Assembly (NCBI GenBank): GCA_016709225.1
Contig: JADJEE010000001.1
Coordinates: forward strand, 744,001 to 808,000
DNA: 64,000 bases
From: Deltaproteobacteria bacterium
Lineage (GTDB): Bacteria; Myxococcota_A; Polyangia; Nannocystales; Nannocystaceae
Reading direction: 5' to 3'
Shown: piece by piece, positions 43,608-52,496 of the stretch
How positions within the stretch are numbered: the first letter of the stretch is position 1
How the letters are laid out: each line of letters starts with the position of its first letter
Made by a program: the position numbers and the translations under genes
Notes under the pieces: generated by a model
What the model saw: the letters and a program-made list of their open reading frames with translations, nothing else
Told to the model about the DNA's origin: nothing
Databases searched by the model: none

Positions 43608-44360
43608 ATGTTCGACCACCGGACCCAACACCTCCTCGCGCGCCTGCGCCCCCTGGGGCCGCTGCTCGCGGCGCTGCTCGCCTGCGACGTCGGCCCCGGC
43701 GACGACGCGGCCGCCGAGGGTGAAGCAGCCGGCTCCAACGCCGACGCCGCGGACTCCGGCGCGTCGCAACCGACCGACTGCGACGCGAACGTCGGCGATG
43801 GCGTCACCCAGTGCACGCTCGAGACCTGCGCTGCGGGCAGCTACTGCGAGGTCGACGGGATCTGCTCGTCCGGGTGTCGCAGCTCGCTGAACTGCGGCAG
43901 CGGCGAGTCGTGCGATCTGCGTGCGCCGGCGCCGAACGCCGACGACACCTTCGAGATCGGTGTGTGCCGTGTGCCGGGGCCGTGGTGTGGCGTCGCCACC
44001 GGCGCGAGCGACGACGACGGGTCCGACAGCGCGGCCCCCAGCTGCGAGCCCGTGCAGGGCAACTATGCGATGTTCCTCGACACCGACTCGCCGTCGGCCT
44101 GCGACGACGCGTTCTCGGGCCTGACGATGTGTTCGGTCGCGCAGGACGGCTGCGCGCTGACGTGGGGCTGCGACACGAACTTCGGCCTGAACTTTCCGCC
44201 GGGGCTTCTCGACGGCAACGTGTATCAGGGCAGCGGCATGATCATGGGGGTGCCGTTCGCGTGCACGGTCGAGTTCGCGTGGACGCAGAGCAGCGCGCTC
44301 ACGTTCTCGTGCTCGGCCAACTTCGGGCAGGCGGTGGTGTGCAACGGCTGGGGTGTATGA
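43608..44360 (+). CDS. Cysteine-rich lipoprotein, unknown
   Basis: A 250-residue protein with a lipoprotein signal (PLGPLLAALLAC) and an Ala/Glu/Gly/Asp linker. A disulfide-rich region follows (CDANVGDGVTQC, CAAGSYC, CSSGCRSSLNC), then a beta-rich C-terminal domain with five Cys (CDDAFSGLTMC, GCALTWGC, SFSCSANF). No enzyme motif. The gap of 85 nt to the octahaem operon leaves co-transcription open. Confidence 0.75.
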   Translation: MFDHRTQHLLARLRPLGPLLAALLACDVGPGDDAAAEGEAAGSNADAADSGASQPTDCDANVGDGVTQCTLETCAAGSYCEVDGICSSGCRSSLNCGSGESCDLRAPAPNADDTFEIGVCRVPGPWCGVATGASDDDGSDSAAPSCEPVQGNYAMFLDTDSPSACDDAFSGLTMCSVAQDGCALTWGCDTNFGLNFPPGLLDGNVYQGSGMIMGVPFACTVEFAWTQSSALTFSCSANFGQAVVCNGWGV

Positions 44361-44379
44361 GGGCGGCCGATGCCTCGCG

Positions 44380-44997
44380 TCAGCCGTCGAACAGCCCCAG
44401 CTGCCGCGACGGCGGCGGCTCGCGCGGCACGGCGCGGCGTTGCTGGGCCGGCAGCAGCGCGCGCGCGAGCGCGGCCTCGCGGCGAAAGAAGCCCTCGGTG
44501 TGGAAGGTGTCGCGCAGGCGCAGCAGCTCGAAGTCGAAGTGGTGACACAGCTCGTGCAGCAGCGTGCGCACGAAGCTGCGGTAGGCGACCGGTCGATGGT
44601 GCGCCGCGGTTCGCATCCACACGCGGATGACGGCGCTGCCGTCCTCGTCGCGCTCGTACAGGCCGTGGAGCTCGCCGCTGCGATCGCTGGGGCGATGCGC
44701 GAGCACGCGGACCACCACCGGCGTGGCGCCCAGCTGCGTGCACAGTCCGGCCGCGAGCGCGCGCGCGCCGGCGCCGGTGCGCCGTCGATCGTCGGCCGCG
44801 AGCCCGTGCTCGATGGTCGCGAGCGCGGCCTGCAGTGCACCGGCGTCGGGCACCGCGAGCGTGACCACCGCGTCGCTCTTGCGGTAGGTCGCGCGGTCGC
44901 GGCTCGACAGCCGTTGGTAGTAGGCGAAGCGCGACGGCGGCCCGGGCACGGCGCCCCGAGGATAGCGCGACCTCGCGGGGGCGCACGCCGGCGTCAC
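44380..44997 (-). CDS. SprT-like zinc metalloprotease
   Basis: A 205-residue protein with a SprT/WLM-like zinc site: HELCH (His148, Glu149, His152) plus a third ligand around His166 or Glu168 (FHTEGFF). The N-terminal part has TVVVRVLAHRPSD, a beta stretch common in this fold. The C-terminus ends QLGLFDG. SprT relatives act on DNA-protein crosslinks, but this one is shorter and has no DNA-binding tail. The GTG start overlaps the cardiolipin synthase stop (GTGA). Confidence 0.78.
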   Translation of the reverse strand: MTPACAPARSRYPRGAVPGPPSRFAYYQRLSSRDRATYRKSDAVVTLAVPDAGALQAALATIEHGLAADDRRRTGAGARALAAGLCTQLGATPVVVRVLAHRPSDRSGELHGLYERDEDGSAVIRVWMRTAAHHRPVAYRSFVRTLLHELCHHFDFELLRLRDTFHTEGFFRREAALARALLPAQQRRAVPREPPPSRQLGLFDG

Positions 44998-46589
44998 AGC
45001 AGCGGCGAGACCACCCGCGCGGCGCCCTCGCCGACGCGCTGCCACCAACGTCGGGTCTCGCGCATCGCGAGGGTGACCTCGCGCGCGGCGGTGAGGTCCT
45101 CGATGAAGCGGATGCCGAGCGCGCGGGTGACCTCGGCGTCGTAGAACATGGCGATCACCTCGTAGTTGAGGTGGAAGCTGCGCACGTCCATGTTGGCGGA
45201 GCCGACCAGCGCGACGTCGTCGAACAAGGCGTACTTCGCGTGCAGCATGCCGCCGTGGTACTCGAACACGCGCGCGCCCGACTCGAGCAGCTCGTCGTAG
45301 TAGCTCGACGCTGCGAACGCGACCAGCCGTGAGTCGTTGGCCGCCGGCGTGGGTACCAACACCCGCACGTCGACCCCGCGCAGTGCCGCGGTGCGGATCG
45401 CCAGCAGCAGCGGATCGTCGGGCACGAAGTAGGGCGTCACGATCCACACGCGAGCGGTGGCGATCGCGATGCTGGCGACGACCTGGGTCGCGATGGCTTC
45501 GTCGTTGGGCGCGTCGGGGCCGCTCGGGATCACCTGCATGAGTGCGCCCTGTCGCGTGGGCGGTCGTGGCGGCAGCGCCTGGAACGGATCGCCGGCCCGC
45601 AGCCGACGCTCGCGCTCGCGCTCGCCCCCGGTCCGAGGCCCGCGACGCCGGGGTCGCCTGGCGTCGAGGTCCCGCAGCTCCTGCGGCAGCTGGCCGTGGG
45701 TGTCGAGCACCTGGCCCGTCGACGACAGCCAATCCTCGAGGAACACCGCGTCGAGCCCGAGCACCGCGTCGCCGCGCACCTCGACCATCAGGTCGCGCCA
45801 GCGTCGGTCGTCGAGCTGGCCGGCGTACTCGTCGCCGACGTTGACCCCGCCGATGAAGCCACAGCGACCGTCGACCACCACGATCTTGCGGTGGTTGCGG
45901 AAGTTGAGCCGCGAACGCCACGGTCGCCAGCCCAAGCGCAGCTTGCCGAAGCGCGCCACCTCACCGCCGGCCTCGAGCAGCGGGCCGAAGTGCCGCGCGC
46001 CGACACCGACGCTGCCCATGTCGTCGACCAACACGCGCACGCGCACCCCCGCGCGGGCACGTGCGGCCAGGCGCATCACGAGGTCGCGACCGGTGTCGTC
46101 GTCGTGCCAGATGTAGAACAGCAGGTGGATGAACGACTCCGCGCCGTCGATCGCCGCGCGCATGGCCGCGAAGATGCCCTCGGGATCGGACAGCACGCGC
46201 ACGTCGACCGCGCGACGCACGGGCGCCGCCGCGGTCGCGATCGCCAATCGCACCAGGCCCCGCGGCAGCGGCGGCAGCTCGTCGGGCTGCGCGGCGACGG
46301 TGGCGACGCCCCGCAGCGCCTCGATGGGCCGCACGATGCGGCGCTGGCGGACCTTGCGACGGCGCCGCACGCTGCGGCTCAGCAGCATGTACGCCAGCAG
46401 CCCCAGCACGGGCACGAACACCAGCGCGAGCACCAGCGCCAAGGTGGTGGTCGGACGGCGGCGCTCGAGCACCACCACCGTCGAGATGGCGATCGCGTAG
46501 GCCACGAACGCGACCTCGAGCGCGACCGCGGTGTGATCCGCCCACCACGACGCGGCCATCAGCACGGCCAACGGCGTGGCCACTGGCAT
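44994..46589 (-). CDS. cls: Cardiolipin synthase
   Basis: A 531-residue membrane enzyme that condenses phosphatidylglycerol into cardiolipin. Two N-terminal hydrophobic segments (about 5-60) precede two phospholipase D HxKxxxxD motifs: HRKIVVVDG (about 233) and HAKYALFD (about 448), each followed by a Gly/Ser/Asn block. A strongly basic insert (RRPRRRGPRTGGERER) of about 60 residues lies between them. The ATG at 46589 fits the first segment. Downstream SprT-like gene is coupled by GTGA. Confidence 0.93.
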   Translation of the reverse strand: MPVATPLAVLMAASWWADHTAVALEVAFVAYAIAISTVVVLERRRPTTTLALVLALVFVPVLGLLAYMLLSRSVRRRRKVRQRRIVRPIEALRGVATVAAQPDELPPLPRGLVRLAIATAAAPVRRAVDVRVLSDPEGIFAAMRAAIDGAESFIHLLFYIWHDDDTGRDLVMRLAARARAGVRVRVLVDDMGSVGVGARHFGPLLEAGGEVARFGKLRLGWRPWRSRLNFRNHRKIVVVDGRCGFIGGVNVGDEYAGQLDDRRWRDLMVEVRGDAVLGLDAVFLEDWLSSTGQVLDTHGQLPQELRDLDARRPRRRGPRTGGERERERRLRAGDPFQALPPRPPTRQGALMQVIPSGPDAPNDEAIATQVVASIAIATARVWIVTPYFVPDDPLLLAIRTAALRGVDVRVLVPTPAANDSRLVAFAASSYYDELLESGARVFEYHGGMLHAKYALFDDVALVGSANMDVRSFHLNYEVIAMFYDAEVTRALGIRFIEDLTAAREVTLAMRETRRWWQRVGEGAARVVSPLL

Positions 46590-46647
46590 GGCGAGGGGCA
46601 CGCGCCGGCATGATAGACCAAGCCGCCGCCGGCGCCCGGCGTCGGGC

Positions 46648-47112
46648 TCACGACGCCGGGGCGTCGCAGATCGGGCTGTCGAGGCTGGCGGCGATGCAGG
46701 CCGGCTCGGCGCCGTCGCCGAGCCACGCGGTGCGGCACGCCAGGGCCGCGGGCTCGTCGTGCAGTGCGTCGTGGCAGCGGGCCTCGCAGTCGTCGAGGGT
46801 GGTCCATGTCGCGCCGTCGCCACACGCGGCGTCGAACGCCTGGCAGTACGCGGCGCACGTCCGCGCCGGCAACGGGCGTGCGATGGCGGCCGGGGTCACC
46901 GTCCGATCACGATCGGGGCGCGGCGCCACCGCGCGTGCCCACGCGTCCGGCGGGTCGACGCCGTCGAACGCCGCCGCGCCCGTCGTCGCGTCGTCGTCGT
47001 CGAGGGCCAGCTGCTCGGGCTCGACGGGCGCGCACGCGAGCAGCGCGAGCCCGCTCCACCAGGTCGCGATACGCCCGGCGAAGGCCAGCGGTCGTGGACC
47101 CGTGCGCGTCAC
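46648..47112 (-). CDS. Small cysteine-rich lipoprotein
   Basis: A 154-residue lipoprotein, GTG start at 47112, signal ATWWSGLALLAC. A linker of Asp, Thr and Ala is followed by a compact domain with six Cys (CAAYC, DAAC, DCEARC, ALAC, PACIA, ICDAP) from about residue 85. It is divergent from the gene at 47185. Unknown function. Confidence 0.75.
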   Translation of the reverse strand: MTRTGPRPLAFAGRIATWWSGLALLACAPVEPEQLALDDDDATTGAAAFDGVDPPDAWARAVAPRPDRDRTVTPAAIARPLPARTCAAYCQAFDAACGDGATWTTLDDCEARCHDALHDEPAALACRTAWLGDGAEPACIAASLDSPICDAPAS

Positions 47113-47142
47113 GGCGTCCCCATCGACCGAAACCGTCCGGCA

Positions 47143-47172
47143 TTGAGCCGCGGGTTGCTTCCGGGCTACGCT
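47143..47172 (+). promoter_or_regulatory. Sigma-70-like promoter for the PilT-like gene
   Basis: TTGAGC (47143-47148), 18-nt spacer, TACGCT (47167-47172), 12 nt before the ATG. Transcription would start only a few nucleotides before the gene, so the mRNA may be almost leaderless. Confidence 0.5.
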
Positions 47173-47184
47173 TGCGCCCGCAAG

Positions 47185-48201
47185 ATGCCGTCGTTGTTGC
47201 AGGTGCTGCACGATGCGACCGGGCACGGTGCGATGGAGATCGTGCTCGAGCCCGACCGACACCCGACGCTGCGCACGTCGCTGGGCGTGGAGACGATGGA
47301 CACCGTGCTGGCGGAGAGCGAGCTCTTCGATGCGCTCGCCGGTGTGCTCGGCCCCGACCAGCAGGCCGAGCTCGCGGTCGGCAACGTGGTCGAGTTCCAG
47401 GTCCACGACGGCGTCGCGCGCTGGCAGCTCGTGGCGGAGGCCGGTCGCGACGGCGTGGTCGTGCGCGGCCGCACCGGCGAGGCCGCGGTGGCGGAGGTCG
47501 GCGTGCCGCTCGAGCTACCGCCGCTGCGTCGCACCGAAGGCGCGCCGATCGCCGGCGGTGCAGTGCCCGGGCCCCGCAAGACCCGCGACACCGCGTGGGA
47601 CCTGCCCGCGGTCACCACGACGCCACCACCCACGCCCGGCCCGGCGCAGATTCCCAGCTGGCTGGTCGCGGGCGGTGGCGACGACGGCGGTGCGGCGCTC
47701 ACGATCGAGCCCGACCCGATCGACTTCGCGATCCGCCGGCGACCGCCGACCGGCGAGCCACCGGCCTCGCTCGAGGACGCGACCGAGAGCTCGGCGCCGA
47801 TCCAGGGCCGCAGCGATCCGTTCGCAGGGGTCGCCGCCGAGCTGCCCGACGGCGCGCTGTGCCTGGTGCGGGGACACGGCCACGGCGAACGCATTGCGCG
47901 ACACCTCGGGCCCTACGCGTTGATCCTCGATCGCAGCGAGGCCAGCGGCGTGCGCTCCGACCTGCCCAACCCGACCTTCGTGCTGCGCCTCGAAGACCCC
48001 AGCGAGCTGCTGGGTTGGATGCTGCGCCGCGTCGAGGAGGGCGCGCGGGTGATCGTCGAAGTGCAGGCGCGCAGCGTCGCGGGCGCGCGCAGGGTGTTGC
48101 TCGGCATCAACGCAGCCGCCAGCGCGCAGGCGTGGCTGACCGCGGTGCCGACGTTCTGGGTGACCGACGAACAGGGCCGCTGGCAGCTGACGCGCGAGTA
48201 G
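47185..48201 (+). CDS. PilT/GspE-related degenerate protein
   Basis: A 338-residue protein. The N-terminus MPSLLQVLHDATGHGAMEIVLEPDRHPTLRT resembles the first domain of PilT-type ATPases. A Pro/Asp-rich linker follows. The C-terminal 130 residues (LCLVRGHGHGERIARHLGPYALIL; VIVEVQARSVAGARRVLLGINAAASAQAWL) look like the PilT C-terminal part. No Walker A motif or catalytic Glu-rich box is visible, so ATPase activity is unlikely. It may be an adaptor of a type IV pilus or gliding system. The assignment is weak. Confidence 0.65.
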   Translation: MPSLLQVLHDATGHGAMEIVLEPDRHPTLRTSLGVETMDTVLAESELFDALAGVLGPDQQAELAVGNVVEFQVHDGVARWQLVAEAGRDGVVVRGRTGEAAVAEVGVPLELPPLRRTEGAPIAGGAVPGPRKTRDTAWDLPAVTTTPPPTPGPAQIPSWLVAGGGDDGGAALTIEPDPIDFAIRRRPPTGEPPASLEDATESSAPIQGRSDPFAGVAAELPDGALCLVRGHGHGERIARHLGPYALILDRSEASGVRSDLPNPTFVLRLEDPSELLGWMLRRVEEGARVIVEVQARSVAGARRVLLGINAAASAQAWLTAVPTFWVTDEQGRWQLTRE

Positions 48202-48208
48202 TCGAGCG

Positions 48209-49174
48209 TCACGCGACGCGGACGAGCTGGCGGGTGTCATGGCGCGCCACGCAATTGCGCCCCAGCGTCTTGGCGCGGTAGAGCGCCGCGTCGGCGGCCT
48301 CGATCATCTGCGACGGCGTCGGCGGCGACTCGAATTGGTCGGTGGCAGACACCCCCACCGAGACCGTACGCGCGCCGGCCGGGGTCGCGCCGGTGCTCTG
48401 CAGCGCGAAGGCATGGCGCACGCGCTCGCCGATCTCGACGGCGGCGTCGATACCCGCGCCGTCGGCGACGATCGCGAACTCCTCGCCGCCGTAGCGGTAG
48501 CAAGCGTCGCCGGTGCGCACGACGTCGATCATCAGGCGGCCGAAGAACGCCAGCAGCGCGTCGCCGGCGGTGTGGCCGAGCGAGTCGTTCACGCGCTTGA
48601 AGTGATCGATGTCGAGCATCAGCAGGGCGACCCGCCCGCCACTGTCGCGCGCGTGGGCGAGCTGCTGCGGGAAGTTCTCGTCGAAGCTGCGGCGATTGGC
48701 GACGCCGGTGAGGTCGTCGACCGCGGCCAGCCGCGCGAGCGCCCGGCTACGCGCCTCGAGGTCGCGCGTGAGCGAGCGAATGCGGAGCATCGCGGTGAGC
48801 CGCACGCGCAGCTCGAGCACGTCGACGGGCTTGGACAGGAAGTCGTCGGCACCGGCCGCCACGCCCTGCTCGCGCGAGCGACGATCGGCCAGCGCCGTGA
48901 GGAAGACGATGGGCACGTACGAGCGCGAGCGCGCCCGCAGCAGGCGCGTCAGTCGGAAGCCGTCGACGCCGGGCATGACCGCGTCCATCAGCACGAGATC
49001 GATTTCCTGCTCGCTGAAGGCCCGCAACGCCGCCGTCCAGCCGTTGCACACCGTGGTCCGATGGCCCAGCTCGCGCACGGTCGCGGCCACGGTGTGGGCC
49101 GAGACAGGATCGTCGTCGACCACCAGCACGTGCGCGGAGGCGAGCGACGGTTCGAGCGCGGGGGGCAGGGTCAC
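48209..49174 (-). CDS. Receiver-GGDEF diguanylate cyclase
   Basis: A 321-residue PleD-like protein. Residues 15-125 are a receiver domain with phospho-acceptor Asp64 in LMDAVMPG, and residues 150-310 a GGDEF domain with the intact active site GGEEF (229-233). The product-inhibition site RTGD (220-223) is at the correct distance before it. It should make c-di-GMP when phosphorylated. The start overlaps the stop of the upstream small gene (ATGA). It ends the flagellar block, so it may link flagellar status to c-di-GMP. Confidence 0.92.
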   Translation of the reverse strand: MTLPPALEPSLASAHVLVVDDDPVSAHTVAATVRELGHRTTVCNGWTAALRAFSEQEIDLVLMDAVMPGVDGFRLTRLLRARSRSYVPIVFLTALADRRSREQGVAAGADDFLSKPVDVLELRVRLTAMLRIRSLTRDLEARSRALARLAAVDDLTGVANRRSFDENFPQQLAHARDSGGRVALLMLDIDHFKRVNDSLGHTAGDALLAFFGRLMIDVVRTGDACYRYGGEEFAIVADGAGIDAAVEIGERVRHAFALQSTGATPAGARTVSVGVSATDQFESPPTPSQMIEAADAALYRAKTLGRNCVARHDTRQLVRVA

Positions 49175-49575
49175 GGCGGCGAGAGGGCCGATTGCACGGC
49201 GGCGTCGAGATCTCGATAGCTGCGCAGCGACGGCGCGAGGTCGTCCTCGAGCGTGTCGGCCACCTCGACCAAATCGGCATGACCGAGCGCCGGCTGTAGC
49301 CCTTCGAGGATGCCGAGGATGTGCTCGTGGTAGTCGCGTACCGCCAGCGACTGGTCGGGCGAGCGTTCGCCGACGGAGTCCTGGATCAGGAGGAGAAAGC
49401 GCAGGAAGTGCTCGAGGTCATCGGTGGAGTCGCCGAGCGCTGCGAGCGCGGCTTGATCGCGTCCGTCCCGGAGCGCGGTCGCGATCTCGGCCATGCGACC
49501 CGCGAGCAGGTCGGCGTAAGGGAGCGCGCCGGCGGCGGCACGTTGGGCGAACAGGGACTCTTCGGTGGTGGACAT
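49171..49575 (-). CDS. Small helical protein in flagellar block, unknown
   Basis: A 134-residue soluble protein, mostly helical (LLAGRMAEIATALRDGRD; DDLEHFLRFLLLIQDSV). AAAGGAAC precedes the ATG at 49575. It is coupled to the GGDEF gene by ATGA. No conserved His was seen, so it is not a clear phosphotransfer protein. Confidence 0.7.
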   Translation of the reverse strand: MSTTEESLFAQRAAAGALPYADLLAGRMAEIATALRDGRDQAALAALGDSTDDLEHFLRFLLLIQDSVGERSPDQSLAVRDYHEHILGILEGLQPALGHADLVEVADTLEDDLAPSLRSYRDLDAAVQSALSPP

Positions 49576-49586
49576 TGGGGGTTCCT

Positions 49587-50201
49587 TTAGCAGGCCATCG
49601 GCAGGTCCGGCGCGGCGGACATCGTCGGCGCCACGCTCGGCGACATGCGCACGGCGGGGCCCTGCGGGCACGCCGGCAGGCTCAGCTCCACCGCCAGCTC
49701 GTCGCCGCACTGACCCAGGCGCAGGGTCCCACCCAGGCCTTCGACCAGGCGGCGGCAGTGCGCCACGGTGCGATCGCAGTGGCTGTCGGGTGCGTCCTTC
49801 GCGAGCGCGCGGACCATGCCGAGCGGCGGCACGTCGTGACCCGCGATGAACACCCGCACGTGGCGGTCGCGCTCGACCACCACCACATGGATGTCGTCGT
49901 GCTCACCGCCCTCGTCGCAGGAGCGCAGGCGTGCCGCGAGCACGCCCGCCATCGCGAACGCGAGCGCGGTGCCGTCGCCCGCGACCGTCGGTTGGCCGGC
50001 AGCGAGCTGCAGCACGACGTTGAGGTTGCGCGGGTTCACGTGGGCGGTCACCCGTGCGACCGCGGTCGCGACCAGGAGGTTCACGTCGGTCAGACCCTGC
50101 TCGTGCTGGCGGCCGAAGTGGCTGTCGTTGGCGGCCTCCCCACCGACGGCGAAGGGGAGCGGCTGCAGGGACAGGGTGGGGATGGAGGTGCGAAACGGCA
50201 T
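49587..50201 (-). CDS. Stand-alone HATPase-fold protein
   Basis: A 204-residue protein that looks like the ATPase half of a histidine kinase without a dimerisation/His domain. NLNVVLQLAAGQPTVAGDGTALAFAMAGVLAARL resembles the region before the N-box. GTL-rich strands (CRRLVEGLGGTLRLGQCGDELAVELSLP) resemble the end of HATPase_c. The N, G1 and G2 boxes are poorly kept, so ATP binding is doubtful. Adjacent to fliS/fliT-like and GGDEF genes. Confidence 0.65.
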   Translation of the reverse strand: MPFRTSIPTLSLQPLPFAVGGEAANDSHFGRQHEQGLTDVNLLVATAVARVTAHVNPRNLNVVLQLAAGQPTVAGDGTALAFAMAGVLAARLRSCDEGGEHDDIHVVVVERDRHVRVFIAGHDVPPLGMVRALAKDAPDSHCDRTVAHCRRLVEGLGGTLRLGQCGDELAVELSLPACPQGPAVRMSPSVAPTMSAAPDLPMAC

Positions 50202-50246
50202 CGGCTTGGCTTTCGGGCGGGGGACGTGGGCTCTGCTCGGGGCGCT

Positions 50247-50567
50247 TCAGGCGACGTCCGAGAGCATGCGGGCGGCGTTGTCGTTGCGATCGGAGGGGCG
50301 GGGCAGGCGGGCACGGGCGCGATCGAGCTCGACGCGCATCGTGTCGCAGGCCGCAAGCAGTCGTTCGTCGAGGCTGACCAGCATGCGGGCCAGGCTGCGA
50401 GTGGCGGGGGTGGCGGTGCCCTCGGGCAGCTCGGCGAGCCGCTCACCGCGGGCGAGGGCGAAGGTCGCGAGCGCCATCGCGGTGACCTCGTGGCGATCAC
50501 AGGCGTCACACATCGCGGCGGTCATGTCGACCAGCTCGCGCAGGAGCTCCTCGGTCGCAGTGCTCAC
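50247..50567 (-). CDS. FliT-like flagellar chaperone (by position and size)
   Basis: A 106-residue helical protein (LLRELVDMTAAMCDACDRHEV; LARMLVSLDERLLAACDTMRVELD). Its size, helical nature and place directly after fliS suit FliT, but sequence likeness is slight. GTG start at 50567 overlaps the fliS stop (GTGA). Confidence 0.6.
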   Translation of the reverse strand: MSTATEELLRELVDMTAAMCDACDRHEVTAMALATFALARGERLAELPEGTATPATRSLARMLVSLDERLLAACDTMRVELDRARARLPRPSDRNDNAARMLSDVA

Positions 50568-50950
50568 GTGCCACCGCCTTCGACCGAGCCGACCGCGGTG
50601 GCCCAGCTCTCGCGCAGCTCGCCCAGCAGCTTGACGACCGGCACGATGGGCGCGCCGTCCATGCGGATGTTGGCGAGGCTGAGCTGCTCCTGGAAGAACA
50701 GGTACAGCTTGTCGAGGTGCTCACACAGCTCGGGTGCGACCTTGTGGTCGAGGGTCCCGCGTAGCTCGCCGAGGATCGCCGACGCCTTGGAGATGGCGAT
50801 CCCCTTCGCCGCGACGTCACCGGCGAGGATGTGCTGCTGGGCGGTCCGACAGAAGCGAATGCAACCGTCGTAGAGCGCCAGCAGGATCTGCCCCGGCGAC
50901 GAGGACTCGATCTGCGTGGTCTTGTACTTCCGCGCGACCGCGAGGGACAT
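50564..50950 (-). CDS. fliS: Flagellin export chaperone FliS
   Basis: A 128-residue chaperone that keeps flagellin unpolymerised until export. It has the YKTTQIESSSPGQILLALYDG block and the amphipathic helices AKGIAISKASAILGELRGTL and LDKLYLFFQEQLSLANI. Length is typical. It lies 9 nt after fliD, as in most flagellar operons. Confidence 0.95.
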   Translation of the reverse strand: MSLAVARKYKTTQIESSSPGQILLALYDGCIRFCRTAQQHILAGDVAAKGIAISKASAILGELRGTLDHKVAPELCEHLDKLYLFFQEQLSLANIRMDGAPIVPVVKLLGELRESWATAVGSVEGGGT

Positions 50951-50959
50951 GCCCTCGAA

Positions 50960-52291
50960 CTACTTCAGGAACTGTGCCAGATACGACTGCTGGCCCTGCA
51001 ACGTGCTCATGGTCTGCTCGAGTGCCGAGTACTGCTGCGTGAGCGAAGACTCGAAGCGGTCGAGGTACGCCTGCATGTTCTCGATTTGCTTGTCGTTCGC
51101 GGCAATCGTGTCGGTCAGACCCTTCTTGCGCGTGGTCAGCAAGCCGTCGGTCTTCGAGGTGTAGCCCTCCACCAAGTCGCCGAGCAGCTTGCTCATGCCC
51201 GAGTTGGTACCGTCACCGGCGAAGTATGTAGCGGCCCGTCCGAAGTCGGCCGCCAGTGCACTGTCGAGATCGGTGCCGTCGAGCGTCAGGGTTCCGTCGC
51301 GCTGCGTCTGGATTCCGAGGTCGGCCAGCTGCAGCGTGCTCCCACCCACGCCCACGAGGCCCGGGATGGGACTCGAGATCAACGCCGAAAGGCCCTGCTC
51401 GATGGTGCGCACCGTCGAGTCGCCGTTGAGCGTCGAGGTGTCCTTGCCGACGCCCGACTGGTTCTGGATGATGCGCGCGACCGAGTTGTAGGCGTCGACG
51501 AAGGACTGCAGCTTGGTCTTGACGCCGGCGGGATCGGCCTTGACCTCGAGGTTCACCGGACCTGTGCTCTCGCTGCGCAGCTCGAGCGTGGTGCCGGGCA
51601 ACACGTCGGTGAGCACGTTGCTCGCGCTGGTCACGGGGAAGCCGTCGACGGTGAGGGCGGCGTCGGTGGCCGCCTGCACCGTGTTGCCCGCGCCGCTCAG
51701 GTTGAGGCCGAGGCCGGTGTCGGTGAAGGTGATGCCGTTGTCCTCGCCGGTACTGCGGCCGACGACCTGCAGGCGATAGCGGGTGCCGTCGAACAGGATG
51801 CCGGCGCTGGCGTCCGCGCCCGAGGCGTTGATGGCCGCGGCAACGTCGCGCAGGCTCGCGCCAGCGTCGATCGAGATCGCGGTCTGGGTGCCATTGATGT
51901 CGAGGGTGAGGGTCTGCGCGCTACCGGACAGCGCCGCGGTGGCGTCGGTGACGGGGTCGGAGTACGTGCGTTGGGCGTGCGCGAGGCTGCTGACCTCGAT
52001 GGCGTAGTTGCCCGGTACGCTGGTGCCGCTGGTGGTCACCTTGACGACGCCGTCGTCGGAGCTGGTGCCGGCGTACGAGAGGAAGTCACCGGCGCTGCCG
52101 AGCTTCTCGGCGGCGGTCTTGAGCGCCGACAGGGCCGACGACAGCTGGTCGACGATGCGGCCTTGGGCGCTGTAGTCGTCGTTCTTGGCCTGCAGGCGCA
52201 GCATCGGCACCCGCTCGACACCGACCAAGGCGCTGATGATGGACTTGGTGTCGAGGCCGGAGGCCAGACCTGAAAAGCTGATGGCGGCCAT
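50960..52291 (-). CDS. fliD: Flagellar filament cap protein FliD
   Basis: A 443-residue cap protein (HAP2) that caps the filament tip. The start at 52291 gives the standard ISFSGLASGLDTKSIISALV N-terminus. The C-terminal coiled-coil (KGLTDTIAANDKQIENMQAYLDRFE) and the end QGQQSYLAQFLK are typical. The middle is variable and without Cys. Transcribed after flagellin 1. Confidence 0.95.
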   Translation of the reverse strand: MAAISFSGLASGLDTKSIISALVGVERVPMLRLQAKNDDYSAQGRIVDQLSSALSALKTAAEKLGSAGDFLSYAGTSSDDGVVKVTTSGTSVPGNYAIEVSSLAHAQRTYSDPVTDATAALSGSAQTLTLDINGTQTAISIDAGASLRDVAAAINASGADASAGILFDGTRYRLQVVGRSTGEDNGITFTDTGLGLNLSGAGNTVQAATDAALTVDGFPVTSASNVLTDVLPGTTLELRSESTGPVNLEVKADPAGVKTKLQSFVDAYNSVARIIQNQSGVGKDTSTLNGDSTVRTIEQGLSALISSPIPGLVGVGGSTLQLADLGIQTQRDGTLTLDGTDLDSALAADFGRAATYFAGDGTNSGMSKLLGDLVEGYTSKTDGLLTTRKKGLTDTIAANDKQIENMQAYLDRFESSLTQQYSALEQTMSTLQGQQSYLAQFLK

Positions 52292-52386
52292 GGGGTGTCG
52301 CTGACTCCGCGGGTCGTGGCATCGCCCGCGCCGCGCGAAACCTTGAGCGGCCCACGTCGGTGCGACGCCGCCCACGTTGCCGCGCA

Positions 52387-52437
52387 AAACGAAGACGCCC
52401 CCGCCGTGGGCGCCATGCGGGCGCCCGCTGCGGGGGC
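52387..52437 (-). terminator. Intrinsic terminator after flagellin 1
   Basis: On the minus strand, GCCCCCG (52431-52437) pairs with CGGGGGC (52397-52403), with an inner GGGCGCC/GGCGCCC stem. Then follows the T-rich tail GTCTTCGTTTT. It lies about 60 nt beyond the flagellin 1 stop and before fliD, so it may set flagellin above fliD mRNA. Confidence 0.7.
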
Positions 52438-52496
52438 TGCGTGTGGTTCTGGCCTGGGCCGGCCCGTCGATGGGCCGACCCGCCGGCCGCGGTGCG

